From: Pseudomonadota bacterium
GTDB lineage: Bacteria; Pseudomonadota; Alphaproteobacteria; Rhizobiales; Tepidamorphaceae
DNA: 34,682 nt
Assembly (NCBI GenBank): GCA_023458595.1
Contig: JAEWYT010000056.1
Span: forward strand, 1-34,682
Direction of reading: 5' to 3'
A program made the position numbers and the translations under genes. Below the pieces are notes generated by a model. It had not been told where the DNA came from. It searched no databases and worked only from the letters and a program-made list of their open reading frames with translations. Below, piece by piece: positions 24,539 through 32,320 of this stretch; position 1 is the first letter of the stretch, and every line of letters starts with the position of its first letter.

Positions 24539-24837
24539 CCCGGATAGTAGGCCGGCCGGCGTGACCAGTAGCCCGGCGCCGCGCCGTAGGGATACGCGTC
24601 GTATCGCACGACCGGCCCGCCGCCGGGAACCTGGCCGGGCCCGTCATAGGCGAGGCTCGGGATCTGGCCACCCGGATAGACGTAGGGCGCGCGGTACTGG
24701 TTGTAGACCTGGTTGTGCAGGGCCCTCCAGCTCATGCCGGTGTCCTCGGTGTCGGCCTGGAAGGACTCGGCGTGGGCGAGCGCCGGGAAGCCGAGACCGG
24801 CCGCAACCGCGACCGCAAAGATCGTTTCGCGTTTCAT
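24520..24837 (-). CDS. Exported Tyr/Gly/Pro-rich small protein
   Basis: A 105-residue protein with a signal peptide (MKRETIFAVAVAAGLGFPALAHA). The mature part is rich in Tyr, Pro and Gly (VYNQYRAPYVYPGG, YWSRRPAYYPGYAPGY) and contains no cysteine. Low-complexity proteins of this type are common in Rhizobiales envelopes and are unassigned. AAGGAGGAT precedes the ATG at 24837. It lies downstream of the BA14K gene on the same strand (47 bases), so the two may be co-transcribed. Confidence 0.75.
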   Translation of the reverse strand: MKRETIFAVAVAAGLGFPALAHAESFQADTEDTGMSWRALHNQVYNQYRAPYVYPGGQIPSLAYDGPGQVPGGGPVVRYDAYPYGAAPGYWSRRPAYYPGYAPGY

Positions 24838-24884
24838 CGGATCCTCCTTGTCGGCCGGCGACGCCCCGAAGGGCGCGCCGCAGA

Positions 24885-25337
24885 CTAGCGGCAGAAGTGC
24901 CGGTAGCCGTCGTAGCCGAGATATGTGCCCGAACGGGGGTCGAACGAGCGGTAGCGGCTCGCGCAGTAGCGGTACCAGCCAGACGACCAGGGCTGCGGCG
25001 AGCCGGACGAGTAGTAGTAGGCCGGCGGGCCGCTCCCGGCGCTGCCGACGATGGCGCCGACCGCCAGGCCCGCGATGCCGGCGGCGACGGCCGCTCCGGC
25101 GCCGTCGTTATCCCAGTGGCGGCCGTAATAGTAATGGCGGGGATACCGGTAGTAGCCGCCCGGATAGTGGCGATAGCCGCCGTGATAGTAGCCGTGCGAG
25201 CGGCTCGCGCCCGGCAGCGGCGTGCCGGGGCCGGCCCAGCCGCGCTGGTGGCGCAGCGATTCCGCGGAGGCGGCAAACGGTGTCGCGAGCATCGCGGCCG
25301 CGGTGGCCGCGACGAGCGCAGCGGTGCGAACGGACAT
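24885..25337 (-). CDS. BA14K-family exported protein
   Basis: A 150-residue protein with a signal peptide (ALVAATAAAMLATPFAASA) and a His/Tyr/Gly-rich middle (HGYYHGGYRHYPGGYYRYPR). A Gly/Ala-rich hydrophobic segment follows (AAVAAGIAGLAVGAIVGSAG). The C-terminal BA14K signature reads YCASRYRSFDPRSGTYLG and ends in HFC. BA14K was first described as an immunoreactive, lectin-like Brucella protein that influences cell surface properties. AAGGAGA lies before the ATG at 25337, and a longer frame to 25418 lacks a signal peptide start. Confidence 0.92.
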   Translation of the reverse strand: MSVRTAALVAATAAAMLATPFAASAESLRHQRGWAGPGTPLPGASRSHGYYHGGYRHYPGGYYRYPRHYYYGRHWDNDGAGAAVAAGIAGLAVGAIVGSAGSGPPAYYYSSGSPQPWSSGWYRYCASRYRSFDPRSGTYLGYDGYRHFCR

Positions 25338-25496
25338 GACGTGTCTCCTTGTCACCTGACGCCCACGCCGCGACCGCGGCCATCTCGACACGGTTTCGGA
25401 CGGAGCGCCGGCTTGCACATGAAGTACAAACGCCCGTCGGTCCGATCGGGTTGCATGACGATTTCGGGGCGAAGTCGCGACAATTGTGGCGATCGC

Positions 25497-26186
25497 CTAC
25501 CGGACCTTCACGCCCAGCGCCGGCAGCAGGAAGTCGAGCGTGACGGCGACCGGTACCTTCCACGCGTCCGGCTGGTTGTAGTTGCCGGCGAAGACCACCA
25601 TCACCAGACCGCCCCGCTTGTTGATCCACAGCCGCTGGCCGCCATTGCCGAAACCCGCGACCCGGATCGGAGGCGTGTTCCGGGGGTCGAGCCACCAGAA
25701 GTAGCCGTAACGCAGATCTTCGGCTGTCGTATGCGGGGTCAGCATGGCTTCGATCCACTCGGCCGATACGATCCGCTTCCTGTCCGCCTCGCCGCCGTTC
25801 ATCACCATCCCGCCGATCTTCGCCAGACCGTGCGTCGTGAGCCGCAGACCGGACGCCGCCGAGGCGACGCCGTCGACGCCCTCGATCCAGTCGAATTCCT
25901 CGATACCGAGTGGTTCGGGCAGCTTTTCCTTCGCATAGGCGTCGATCGGCCGACCCGTTCCCTCGACGATCGGCTTGGCGATGATGGCGGTGGCCCCGCC
26001 GTTGTAGACCCACTTCGTCCCCGGCCCATGGATCATCGGCCGGTCGAGCACGAAGCGATAGCGATCGTCCGCCATCTCCATGGCGATTTCGCTGTTGCGC
26101 GGATCAGCGTACGGGAGGCTCTCGTCCCACTCCGTTCCCATTTGCATCGTCAAGGCGTCTTCGACGGTATGGCCTTCGGCCCCGCT
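25497..26186 (-). pseudogene. Serine hydrolase (class C beta-lactamase-related), N-terminally truncated
   Basis: The C-terminal 230 residues of a beta-lactamase-related serine hydrolase are intact, including EDALTMQMGTEWDES, the VYNGG motif with the catalytic tyrosine region, and the late GFGNGGQRLWINKRGG. The N-terminal third, which carries the SxxK nucleophile, is missing. In-frame homology runs upstream to 26186, where a TAG stop (26187-26189) appears. From there on the DNA instead matches the region upstream of aatA. No sound start codon with SD is present, since the first in-frame options are internal (TTG 26153, ATG 26147). It cannot be catalytic and is best read as a decapitated remnant. 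A shortened expressed protein cannot be fully excluded. Confidence 0.8.
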
Positions 26187-26192
26187 CTACCT

Positions 26193-26281
26193 CGGTCCGC
26201 CGCGCTTCCTGACACCCGAGCGACCCGCCGGGAGAAACGGGTCACGGCCTTCCTCGCCACCGGCCTACTCGGCCGCTTCCA
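26193..26281. repeat. Decayed copy of the aatA upstream region and first codons
   Basis: This segment aligns with 27984-28060 in the same orientation. The core 26230-26258 matches 28020-28048 at 28 of 29 bases. The single change turns the aatA start ATG into ACG. The upstream part (CGGTCCGC, TTCCT, ACCC) aligns with small gaps. The copy lies exactly between the truncated hydrolase and the end of phyH, and the phyH stop lies inside it. It marks a rearrangement boundary. Confidence 0.75.
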
Positions 26282-27065
26282 TGTCCGTGGCGGCCAGCGT
26301 CGTCAGGCAGTCGTCCGCCAGGGGTTCGATCGGCGTGAAATCGCGATGGGCGATCCACGGAGCCCGCGTGAACTTGGTGATGTGGTTGGAGACCGCGCAC
26401 AGCGTCAGATAAACGATCTTGCGCGGATACGGCGTGATGTTCGGCGGGCTGGCGTGAACGAGATTGCCGTGGAACATCAGCACGGTGCCCGGCTTGCCCG
26501 TCGGCGCGACGATGCCGCCCTCCGCGGCGAGCCGCGTCACCGTCTCATTGTCCAGCGTCCATAGCGGATAGGACGTCGTCTTGAGGTCATGGCCCGCTTC
26601 GAGCACGCCGGCCTTGTGGCTCTTCGGAATGAACATGAGCGGCCCGTTGATCGCCATTACCTCGTCGAGGAAAACGGCGATGTTCATGGCGCGCGGCTCG
26701 GGCATCCCGTCGTCGCGGGCCCAGGTGCCGTAGTCCTGATGCCATTGCCAGACTTCACCGTCGAACGGCGCCTTCGCGTTGATCTTGAACTGGTGCATGT
26801 AGACCGGTTCGCCGAACAACTGCGACACCGGCTCGACCAGCCGAGGATGCGCGCCCAGGCGGCGGAAGGCTTCGTTGTAGGTATGCGCCGCAAAGGCGGT
26901 GCGCGGCGCCCCGGTGGTTTCGCGCCAGACCTCTTCGCGGTCCTCAGCGTAGATCTTCTCGGCCTCCTCGCGCAGCACGGCGACTTCTGCTTCGGAGAAA
27001 CAATCGGGCAGGAACAGGTATCCGCTTTCGTCGAAGTCGCGCAGTTGCTCGTCGGTCAATTTCAT
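26265..27065 (-). CDS. Phytanoyl-CoA dioxygenase (PhyH) family Fe(II)/2-oxoglutarate oxygenase
   Basis: A 266-residue non-haem iron oxygenase. The facial triad is H109 and D111 (in WQWHQDYGTW) and H204 (in FHGNLVHAS); R215 is placed to hold 2-oxoglutarate. The stretch WHQDYGTWARDDGMPEPRA and NGPLMFIPKSH resemble ectoine hydroxylase EctD, but no ectABC genes are nearby. It hydroxylates an unknown small molecule. An excellent SD (AGGAGGAG) precedes the ATG at 27065. It lies 60 bases after the gntR gene on the same strand and is probably controlled by it. Its last codons and stop lie inside the decayed aatA repeat, so the tail may have been altered at insertion. Confidence 0.9.
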   Translation of the reverse strand: MKLTDEQLRDFDESGYLFLPDCFSEAEVAVLREEAEKIYAEDREEVWRETTGAPRTAFAAHTYNEAFRRLGAHPRLVEPVSQLFGEPVYMHQFKINAKAPFDGEVWQWHQDYGTWARDDGMPEPRAMNIAVFLDEVMAINGPLMFIPKSHKAGVLEAGHDLKTTSYPLWTLDNETVTRLAAEGGIVAPTGKPGTVLMFHGNLVHASPPNITPYPRKIVYLTLCAVSNHITKFTRAPWIAHRDFTPIEPLADDCLTTLAATDMEAAE

Positions 27066-27125
27066 GGCGTTGCTCCTCCTGCGCAGCCTTGTTGAGTTGT
27101 TTGCCGAGACGCCCGCGGCTGCGTG

Positions 27126-27791
27126 TCAGGCGGCGTCCGAATCGATTTCGAGGCGGTTCACCAGATCGGCGCCGGCGGCCTCGGTGTGGCGCCGTGCGAG
27201 GCGTCCCGCCTCGCCAACCGCGCCGGCTTCGATCGCCGCGAGGATCCCGGCATGCTCGGTCCAGACCCGATGCCTGATCTCCGGCGCGCTCAGAACCGCC
27301 CCCATGCACCGTTTGAAGTGCGGCCACTGGTCGGAAATGATGTCGAGGACAGCCTGGTTGCCGGACAGGCGGTGCAGGGTGGAATGATACGCCACGTCTG
27401 CGTTGATCCAGCGCCCGCGCCCGTCCTCGTCGGTCAGAGCCTGCCCGCTCTCCAGCGCCCGTCGCGCCTCCTGCAGCGTCGAGATATCGGCCAGGCCGTC
27501 GGCCACTGCCTTCGCCGCGCGCCGCGCCGACAATTCATCGAGGACGGCTCGCACCTCGTAAAGGTCCGCGATGCGCTGCGGTTCGACGGGAGCAATGGCC
27601 AGACCGCGCCGCCCCTGCTCGCTCACCAGCCCCTGCCGTTTCAACAGCTGCAGCGCGTGGCTGACGGGCTGACGGGACACCCCGAGGCGTGCGGCGAGTT
27701 CTTCCTGCCGGATCCGTTCGCCGGGTTTCAGCACGCCGGCGGCGATGGCGTCCACCAAGCTCTCGTGAACCTGATCGATGAGGTTCGGCAT
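27126..27791 (-). CDS. GntR-family transcriptional regulator, FCD (FadR-like) type
   Basis: A 221-residue regulator with an N-terminal winged HTH (LIDQVHESLVDAIAAGVLKP, then LAARLGVSRQPVSHALQLLKRQG). The C-terminal all-helical FCD ligand domain (about residues 80-210) has histidines suited to metal and acid binding (AYHSTLHRLSGN, WTEHAGIL, RRHTEAAG). I chose the ATG at 27791 because it gives the usual short N terminus; the frame is open to 27950. FCD regulators respond to organic acids or sugar acids. The adjacent phyH is its likely target, and it could also control the tct locus. Confidence 0.87.
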   Translation of the reverse strand: MPNLIDQVHESLVDAIAAGVLKPGERIRQEELAARLGVSRQPVSHALQLLKRQGLVSEQGRRGLAIAPVEPQRIADLYEVRAVLDELSARRAAKAVADGLADISTLQEARRALESGQALTDEDGRGRWINADVAYHSTLHRLSGNQAVLDIISDQWPHFKRCMGAVLSAPEIRHRVWTEHAGILAAIEAGAVGEAGRLARRHTEAAGADLVNRLEIDSDAA

Positions 27792-27983
27792 TGCCGACAA
27801 TTGCTGCACGCCCCGATCCTCGTCTGGAAGATCATCGAATTCGGAATTCAGAATGCCGAAATAGTCGAGCGCGTTCAATATGCACCGCAGCATACGGGAC
27901 GGCCGGAATTCAGATGCGATGCGCACCTTGATAGCGCCCCGTGGCACCAACTTGTCCCTTGCCTCGGTGCTGTTGCGCCACTA

Positions 27984-28060
27984 CGGTCCGCGCCGTTTCC
28001 TTTGACCCACCGCAAACCCGGGAGAAACGGGTCATGGCCTTCCTCGCCGACGCGCTCGGC
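27984..28060. repeat. Intact partner of the aatA 5' duplication
   Basis: This is the parental copy of the repeat at 26193-26281. It spans the aatA promoter-proximal region, the SD (GGGAGA, 28019-28024) and the first nine codons. The two copies bracket the phyH-gntR segment in direct orientation. Confidence 0.75.
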
Positions 28061-29236
28061 CGCATCAAGCCGTCCGCAACCATCGCCGTCACCAACAAGG
28101 CCCGCGAACTGAAGGCCGCCGGCCGCGACGTCATCGGCCTCGGCGCCGGTGAGCCGGACTTCGACACGCCGGACAACATCAAGGAGGCGGCGGTCAGGGC
28201 GATCCGGGAGGGCAAGACCAAATACACCGCCGTCGACGGCATCCCGGAGCTGAAGGAGGCGATCGTCGCCAAGTTCAGGCGCGAGAACGGCCTCGACTAC
28301 GCGGCCAGCCAGGTGACGGTGGGTACCGGCGGCAAGCAGGTGCTGTTCAATGCGCTGATGGCGACGCTGAACCCCGGCGACGAGGTGATCGTCCCGGCGC
28401 CCTACTGGGTCAGCTATCCCGAGATGGTCGCCCTGTTCGGCGGCGTGCCGGTCCCCGTGGAGGGTCCGGCGTCGACGGGCTACAAGATCAACCCCGAGGC
28501 GCTCGAGGCCGCGATCACGCCGAAGACCAAGTGGCTGATCTTCAACTCGCCGTCCAACCCCTCCGGCGCCGCCTACACGCGCGCCGAGCTCAAGGGCCTG
28601 ACCGACGTGCTGATGAAGCACCCGCACGTCTGGATCATGACCGACGACATGTACGAGCATCTCGTCTACGACGACTTCGAGTTCACGACGCCCGCTCAGG
28701 TCGAGCCCGGCCTCTACGACCGCACGCTGACGGTCAACGGCGTGTCGAAGGCCTATGCCATGACCGGCTGGCGCATCGGCTACGGCGCCGGGCCCGCGAG
28801 CCTCGTCAAGGCGATGGGCACGATCCAGTCGCAGTCGACCTCGAACCCCTGCTCGATCTCGCAATACGCCTCGGTCGAGGCGCTGAACGGGCCGCAGGAC
28901 TTCATCCCGAGGAACGCCGAGATCTTCAAAGGCCGGCGCGACCTGGTCGTGTCGATGCTCAATCAGGCGAACGGCATCAAGTGCCCGACGCCGGAGGGCG
29001 CCTTCTACGTCTACCCGAGCTGCGCCGGCACGATCGGCAAGACCAGCGCCGGCGGCGCGAAGATCGCGACCGACGAGGACTTCGTCACCGCGCTTCTGGA
29101 AGAGGAAGGCGTCGCCGTCGTCCAGGGCTCGGCCTTCGGCCTGGCCCCCTACTTCCGCATCTCCTACGCGACCTCGACGGAAGCGCTGGAGGAAGCCTGC
29201 ACGCGCATCCAGCGCTTCTGCGGCGGATTGCGGTAA
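28034..29236 (+). CDS. aatA: Aspartate aminotransferase (class I, subgroup Ib), PLP-dependent
   Basis: A 400-residue cytoplasmic PLP enzyme interconverting aspartate/2-oxoglutarate and oxaloacetate/glutamate. Ib members of alphaproteobacteria often also transaminate prephenate. Key sites are GAGEPDF (37-43), the NPSG asparagine N175, D204/Y207 (TDDMYEHL), the Schiff-base lysine K239 in NGVSKAYAMTGWRIGY, and the substrate-carboxylate Arg near FRISYA. The length and N terminus (MAFLADALGRIKPSATIAVT) match the family. GGGAGA lies about nine bases before the ATG at 28034. The 5' end is duplicated in decayed form at 26193-26281. Confidence 0.97.
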   Translation: MAFLADALGRIKPSATIAVTNKARELKAAGRDVIGLGAGEPDFDTPDNIKEAAVRAIREGKTKYTAVDGIPELKEAIVAKFRRENGLDYAASQVTVGTGGKQVLFNALMATLNPGDEVIVPAPYWVSYPEMVALFGGVPVPVEGPASTGYKINPEALEAAITPKTKWLIFNSPSNPSGAAYTRAELKGLTDVLMKHPHVWIMTDDMYEHLVYDDFEFTTPAQVEPGLYDRTLTVNGVSKAYAMTGWRIGYGAGPASLVKAMGTIQSQSTSNPCSISQYASVEALNGPQDFIPRNAEIFKGRRDLVVSMLNQANGIKCPTPEGAFYVYPSCAGTIGKTSAGGAKIATDEDFVTALLEEEGVAVVQGSAFGLAPYFRISYATSTEALEEACTRIQRFCGGLR

Positions 29237-29335
29237 GGCGGGTCGACGTTTCGCCGCGTCATTGGCCGGCCCCGCGGCCGCCGGGCTCGATCCGGCGCCC
29301 GGTGCCGGCCGTGACCTGCTCGCGGAACGGCCTTC

Positions 29336-29815
29336 TCAGTTGAGATAGGTGACGCGGCCCGCGTCCGGCTCGTCGACGTCTCGCGACGGCGACCCGCCGC
29401 CGGCCCCGGCCGAGAGGATCCGGTCGAAGTCCGCGCTGTTCGGGCAGAACTCGTGGAACCGCGCCGCGAACTCGCGATGCGCGAGCACCTGCCGGCAGTG
29501 TCCGCGCACCCTGCACATCGCGCAGTTGCGCTGCATGTGCCGGAACCAGTCGCCGTCGTGCGCGGCCAGTTCGGCTGGATCGATCCCTACCGACTCCATG
29601 CCCTTCGACATCAGGTCCTCGAAGGCGAAGGGGCGCGACACGGCTTCCCTCAGGTCGGCCGCCTCCATGCCCGTCTCCGCGAGGATGCGCGACGCTTCGT
29701 GCCCGTCGAGCGTCTCGAATTCCCTCATCGTCAGCAGCGCCTGCCGCCGGTCCCGCAGATAGTCGACCGCGAACCGCCAGGCCCCGGCGAGATTGCCGAA
29801 CAGGGTGTCGTTCAT
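29336..29815 (-). CDS. DUF6455-family protein with a conserved cysteine cluster
   Basis: A 159-residue soluble protein. The N-terminal half is helical. The core (about residues 80-130) carries four cysteines, C98, C101, C107 and C124, in the pattern CxxC-x5-C-x16-C within NCAMCRVRGHC and EFCPN. I assign it to DUF6455 from this pattern. The four cysteines could bind zinc or an iron-sulfur cluster, but that is inference. AGGAGG lies just before the ATG at 29815. It is convergent with aatA and divergent from the LLM oxidoreductase. Function unknown. Confidence 0.75.
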   Translation of the reverse strand: MNDTLFGNLAGAWRFAVDYLRDRRQALLTMREFETLDGHEASRILAETGMEAADLREAVSRPFAFEDLMSKGMESVGIDPAELAAHDGDWFRHMQRNCAMCRVRGHCRQVLAHREFAARFHEFCPNSADFDRILSAGAGGGSPSRDVDEPDAGRVTYLN

Positions 29816-30051
29816 CGGCGTCCTCCTTTTCCCGTACCGCCGGCGCCGACTGCCCGCACGCCGGCCGGCATTTTCGCCGGTATTTTCATGGAGACTAGGA
29901 TATGCAAAGCATGCATTCCTTGCGCTGCGTCAAAAGAGCCGTCGGGCGGCCGCTCCCGGGTCCTCGCGCCTCGCGGCCTGCCGCACCCGCCCCTTGACCC
30001 CGCCTCGATCCTGCGCAGTTTTCTCCGAACGCCCTCCGCCGGACCTATCCG

Positions 30052-31065
30052 ATGCCGCTGTCCCTCTCCGTCCTCGACCTCTCGCCCGTGACCACCGCGA
30101 CGCCGCCGTCGCAGGCGCTTCGGAACTCGATCGACCTGGCCCGCCACGTCGACGGTCTCGGCTACAGGCGCTACTGGCTCGCCGAGCACCACAACCTGGC
30201 CAACGTGGCGACGACCTCGCCCGCGATCATGATCGGCCAGGTCGCCGCCGCCACGCGCCGCATCCGCGTCGGCTCGGGCGGCGTCATGCTGCCCAACCAC
30301 GCCCCGCTCGCCGTGGCGGAGAACTTCCGCACGCTGGAGGCCCTCTTTCCCGGTCGGATCGACCTGGGGATCGGCCGTGCGCCGGGCACCGACCAGCTCG
30401 CCATGGCCGCGCTGCGCCGGCGCATGGAGGGCGCGGAGGCCGACGACTTCGTCGAGCGCCTGCACGAGCTGATCGCCTTCGGCACCGACTCCTTTCCCGA
30501 GAACCATCCGTTCCGGCGCGTGACCGCGATGCCGTCCGACGTGACGCTGCCGCCGATAACGATCCTCGGCTCGTCGAACTACGGCGCCCACCTCGCCGCC
30601 GCCATGGGCCTCGGCTATGCCTTCGCCCACCACTTCGCCTCCTTTCCCGCCGAGGAGGCGATGAAGATCTACCGCGACAACTTCCGGCCCTCCGTCTGGC
30701 TCGACGCGCCGCAGTCGATCCTCGGCGTCTCCGCCGTCTGCGCGCCGACCGACGAGGAGGCCGAGTTCCTCGCCGCGACCGCCGACCTCGCCTGGTTCCG
30801 CATCATGCGCGGCGAGCGCGCGCCGCTGGCGAGCCCCGAGAACGCGCTGGCGCTCGATCTCTCCGCGGCGGACCGCGAGCAGATGCGCCGCAACCGCTTC
30901 CGCCACGCCGTCGGTTCGCCCGCGACCGTCAGGGCCAGGCTTCAGGAGCTGGCGGCGCTGACGCGGGTCGACGAGCTGATCGTCACCTCGAACATCTTCG
31001 ACCACGCACTCCGCAAGCGCTCCTACGCGCTGCTGGCCGAGGCCTTCGAAATCGCGACGCCCTGA
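30052..31065 (+). CDS. LLM-class flavin-dependent oxidoreductase (MsnO8-type)
   Basis: A 337-residue bacterial-luciferase-like TIM-barrel protein. Signature stretches are LSVLDLSPV at the start, YWLAEHHNLANVATTSPAIM, RIRVGSGGVMLPNHAPLAVAE, and GRIDLGIGRAPGTDQLAM for FMN binding. This subgroup uses reduced flavin supplied by a partner, and the substrate is not known. The ATG at 30052 begins the barrel. The gene stands alone, 236 bases from the divergent DUF6455 gene. Confidence 0.93.
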   Translation: MPLSLSVLDLSPVTTATPPSQALRNSIDLARHVDGLGYRRYWLAEHHNLANVATTSPAIMIGQVAAATRRIRVGSGGVMLPNHAPLAVAENFRTLEALFPGRIDLGIGRAPGTDQLAMAALRRRMEGAEADDFVERLHELIAFGTDSFPENHPFRRVTAMPSDVTLPPITILGSSNYGAHLAAAMGLGYAFAHHFASFPAEEAMKIYRDNFRPSVWLDAPQSILGVSAVCAPTDEEAEFLAATADLAWFRIMRGERAPLASPENALALDLSAADREQMRRNRFRHAVGSPATVRARLQELAALTRVDELIVTSNIFDHALRKRSYALLAEAFEIATP

Positions 31066-31268
31066 ACGCGCGCCGCGCGGGCGCCGGCGATGCCGACGCC
31101 GGTTTCACGACCGGAATCCTCCGCCGACCGGCGAAATCGCTCGCGGTGCGACAAAAAAACCGGAATAATGCCCACTTTCTGGTCTTTCCGTTCACGCAAA
31201 CGTAAGATACAACCACTACGCGAATAATTGCCGACCGATCGGGGGCAAAACCGGCTGGGAGGTCAGGA

Positions 31269-32147
31269 ATGTCCGATTATCGCTCGATCCGCTACTCGGT
31301 GAACGGCCGGGTCGCGACGATTGCACTGAACCGTCCCGACCGGCTCAACGCCATCGACCGCTACATGCCGCAGGAGATCGAGGCGGCCGTGAAGCGGGCG
31401 AACGACGAGGACGATGTGCACGTCATCGTCGTGGAGGGCGCGGGCCGGGCCTTCTGCGCCGGCTACGACCTTCAGGACTTCGCCGAAGCCGGCGGCACCA
31501 ATCCCGGCATCCAGGACATGCCCTGGGATCCGATGCTCGACTTCAAGTTCATGTACGCCAACACCCAGGCGTTCATGAGCCTGCACCGCTCCTACAAGCC
31601 GACGATCGCCAAGGTCCACGGCCACGCGGTCGCCGGCGGCTCGGACATCGCCACCTGCTGCGATCTGATCGTCATGGCCGAGGAGGCGAAGATCGGCTAT
31701 CCCCCGGCGCGCGTCTGGGGCTGCCCGTCGGTCGGCCTCTGGGTCTTCCGCGTCGGCGCCCAGCGCGCCAAGCGCCTGCTCTTCACCGGCGACCTGATCG
31801 ACGGCCACACCGCCGTCGAGTACGGCCTCGCCATCGACGCGGTGCCGCAGACCGGGCTCGACGAGGCCGTCGACGCGCTGGCGAATCGCATGGCCGGCGT
31901 GCCGAAGAACCAGCTGATGATGTCGAAGCTGATGATCAATTCCGCCCTCGACAACCAGGGCATGACGACCACGCAGCAGCTCGCGACCCTGTTCGACGGC
32001 ATCACCCGCCATTCCCCGGAAGGCGTCTGGTGGAAGCACCGCGCCGAGGAGGTCGGCTTCAAGCAGGCGGTCAGGGAGCGCGATTCGGGCGCGCCGATCG
32101 CCGCGGAGGCGGAGAAGAAGCTGCCGTCCTGGCCCGGCGGGGACTGA
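31269..32147 (+). CDS. Crotonase-family (enoyl-CoA hydratase/isomerase-like) protein
   Basis: A 292-residue crotonase fold. The oxyanion-hole segments GRAFCAGYDLQ and GHAVAGGSDIA bind the acyl-CoA thioester. Both catalytic glutamates of classical hydratase are absent: the GGGCE position reads AGGSD (Asp) and the QPE position reads YPP (Pro). A normal hydratase is therefore unlikely. Isomerase, dehalogenase, hydrolase or decarboxylase activity on a CoA ester remains open. The C terminus is longer than usual and ends in KKLPSWPGGD. A good SD (GGGAGG) precedes the ATG at 31269. The upstream 200 bases are AT-richer and probably hold its promoter. No other beta-oxidation gene is adjacent. Confidence 0.9.
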   Translation: MSDYRSIRYSVNGRVATIALNRPDRLNAIDRYMPQEIEAAVKRANDEDDVHVIVVEGAGRAFCAGYDLQDFAEAGGTNPGIQDMPWDPMLDFKFMYANTQAFMSLHRSYKPTIAKVHGHAVAGGSDIATCCDLIVMAEEAKIGYPPARVWGCPSVGLWVFRVGAQRAKRLLFTGDLIDGHTAVEYGLAIDAVPQTGLDEAVDALANRMAGVPKNQLMMSKLMINSALDNQGMTTTQQLATLFDGITRHSPEGVWWKHRAEEVGFKQAVRERDSGAPIAAEAEKKLPSWPGGD

Positions 32148-32251
32148 GCCGCCCGCCGGCTTTTCGCCGGCCCGCGCCGGGCTCCGCCGCCTTAGAGCCG
32201 ACCCGCCGGCGGGCCGACTCCGCCCGTGACGAAGCGCATCCAGTGCGCTAT

Positions 32252-32269
32252 ATGACAGATCCATGACAA
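32252..32269 (-). promoter_or_regulatory. Pho box (PhoB binding site) upstream of the Na/Pi cotransporter
   Basis: Read on the minus strand the site is TTGTCAT-GGAT-CTGTCAT: two 7-mers with a 4-base spacer, matching 13 of 14 positions of the PhoB consensus (CTGTCAT-N4-CTGTCAT). It ends 51 bases before the cotransporter ATG at 32321. Most Pho boxes point towards the gene they control and this one is reversed, so either orientation is tolerated here or the effect differs. No minus-strand gene lies on the other side. Confidence 0.65.
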
Positions 32270-32320
32270 TTGTGATCCGATTCGCGGGAGCGCGAGGCGG
32301 CAAGGCGCCGTAACCCGGGA

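Noticed and set aside
25338..25496. Palindromic fragments between BA14K and the hydrolase remnant
   Set aside because: Short imperfect repeats only; no consistent operator, terminator or RNA structure.
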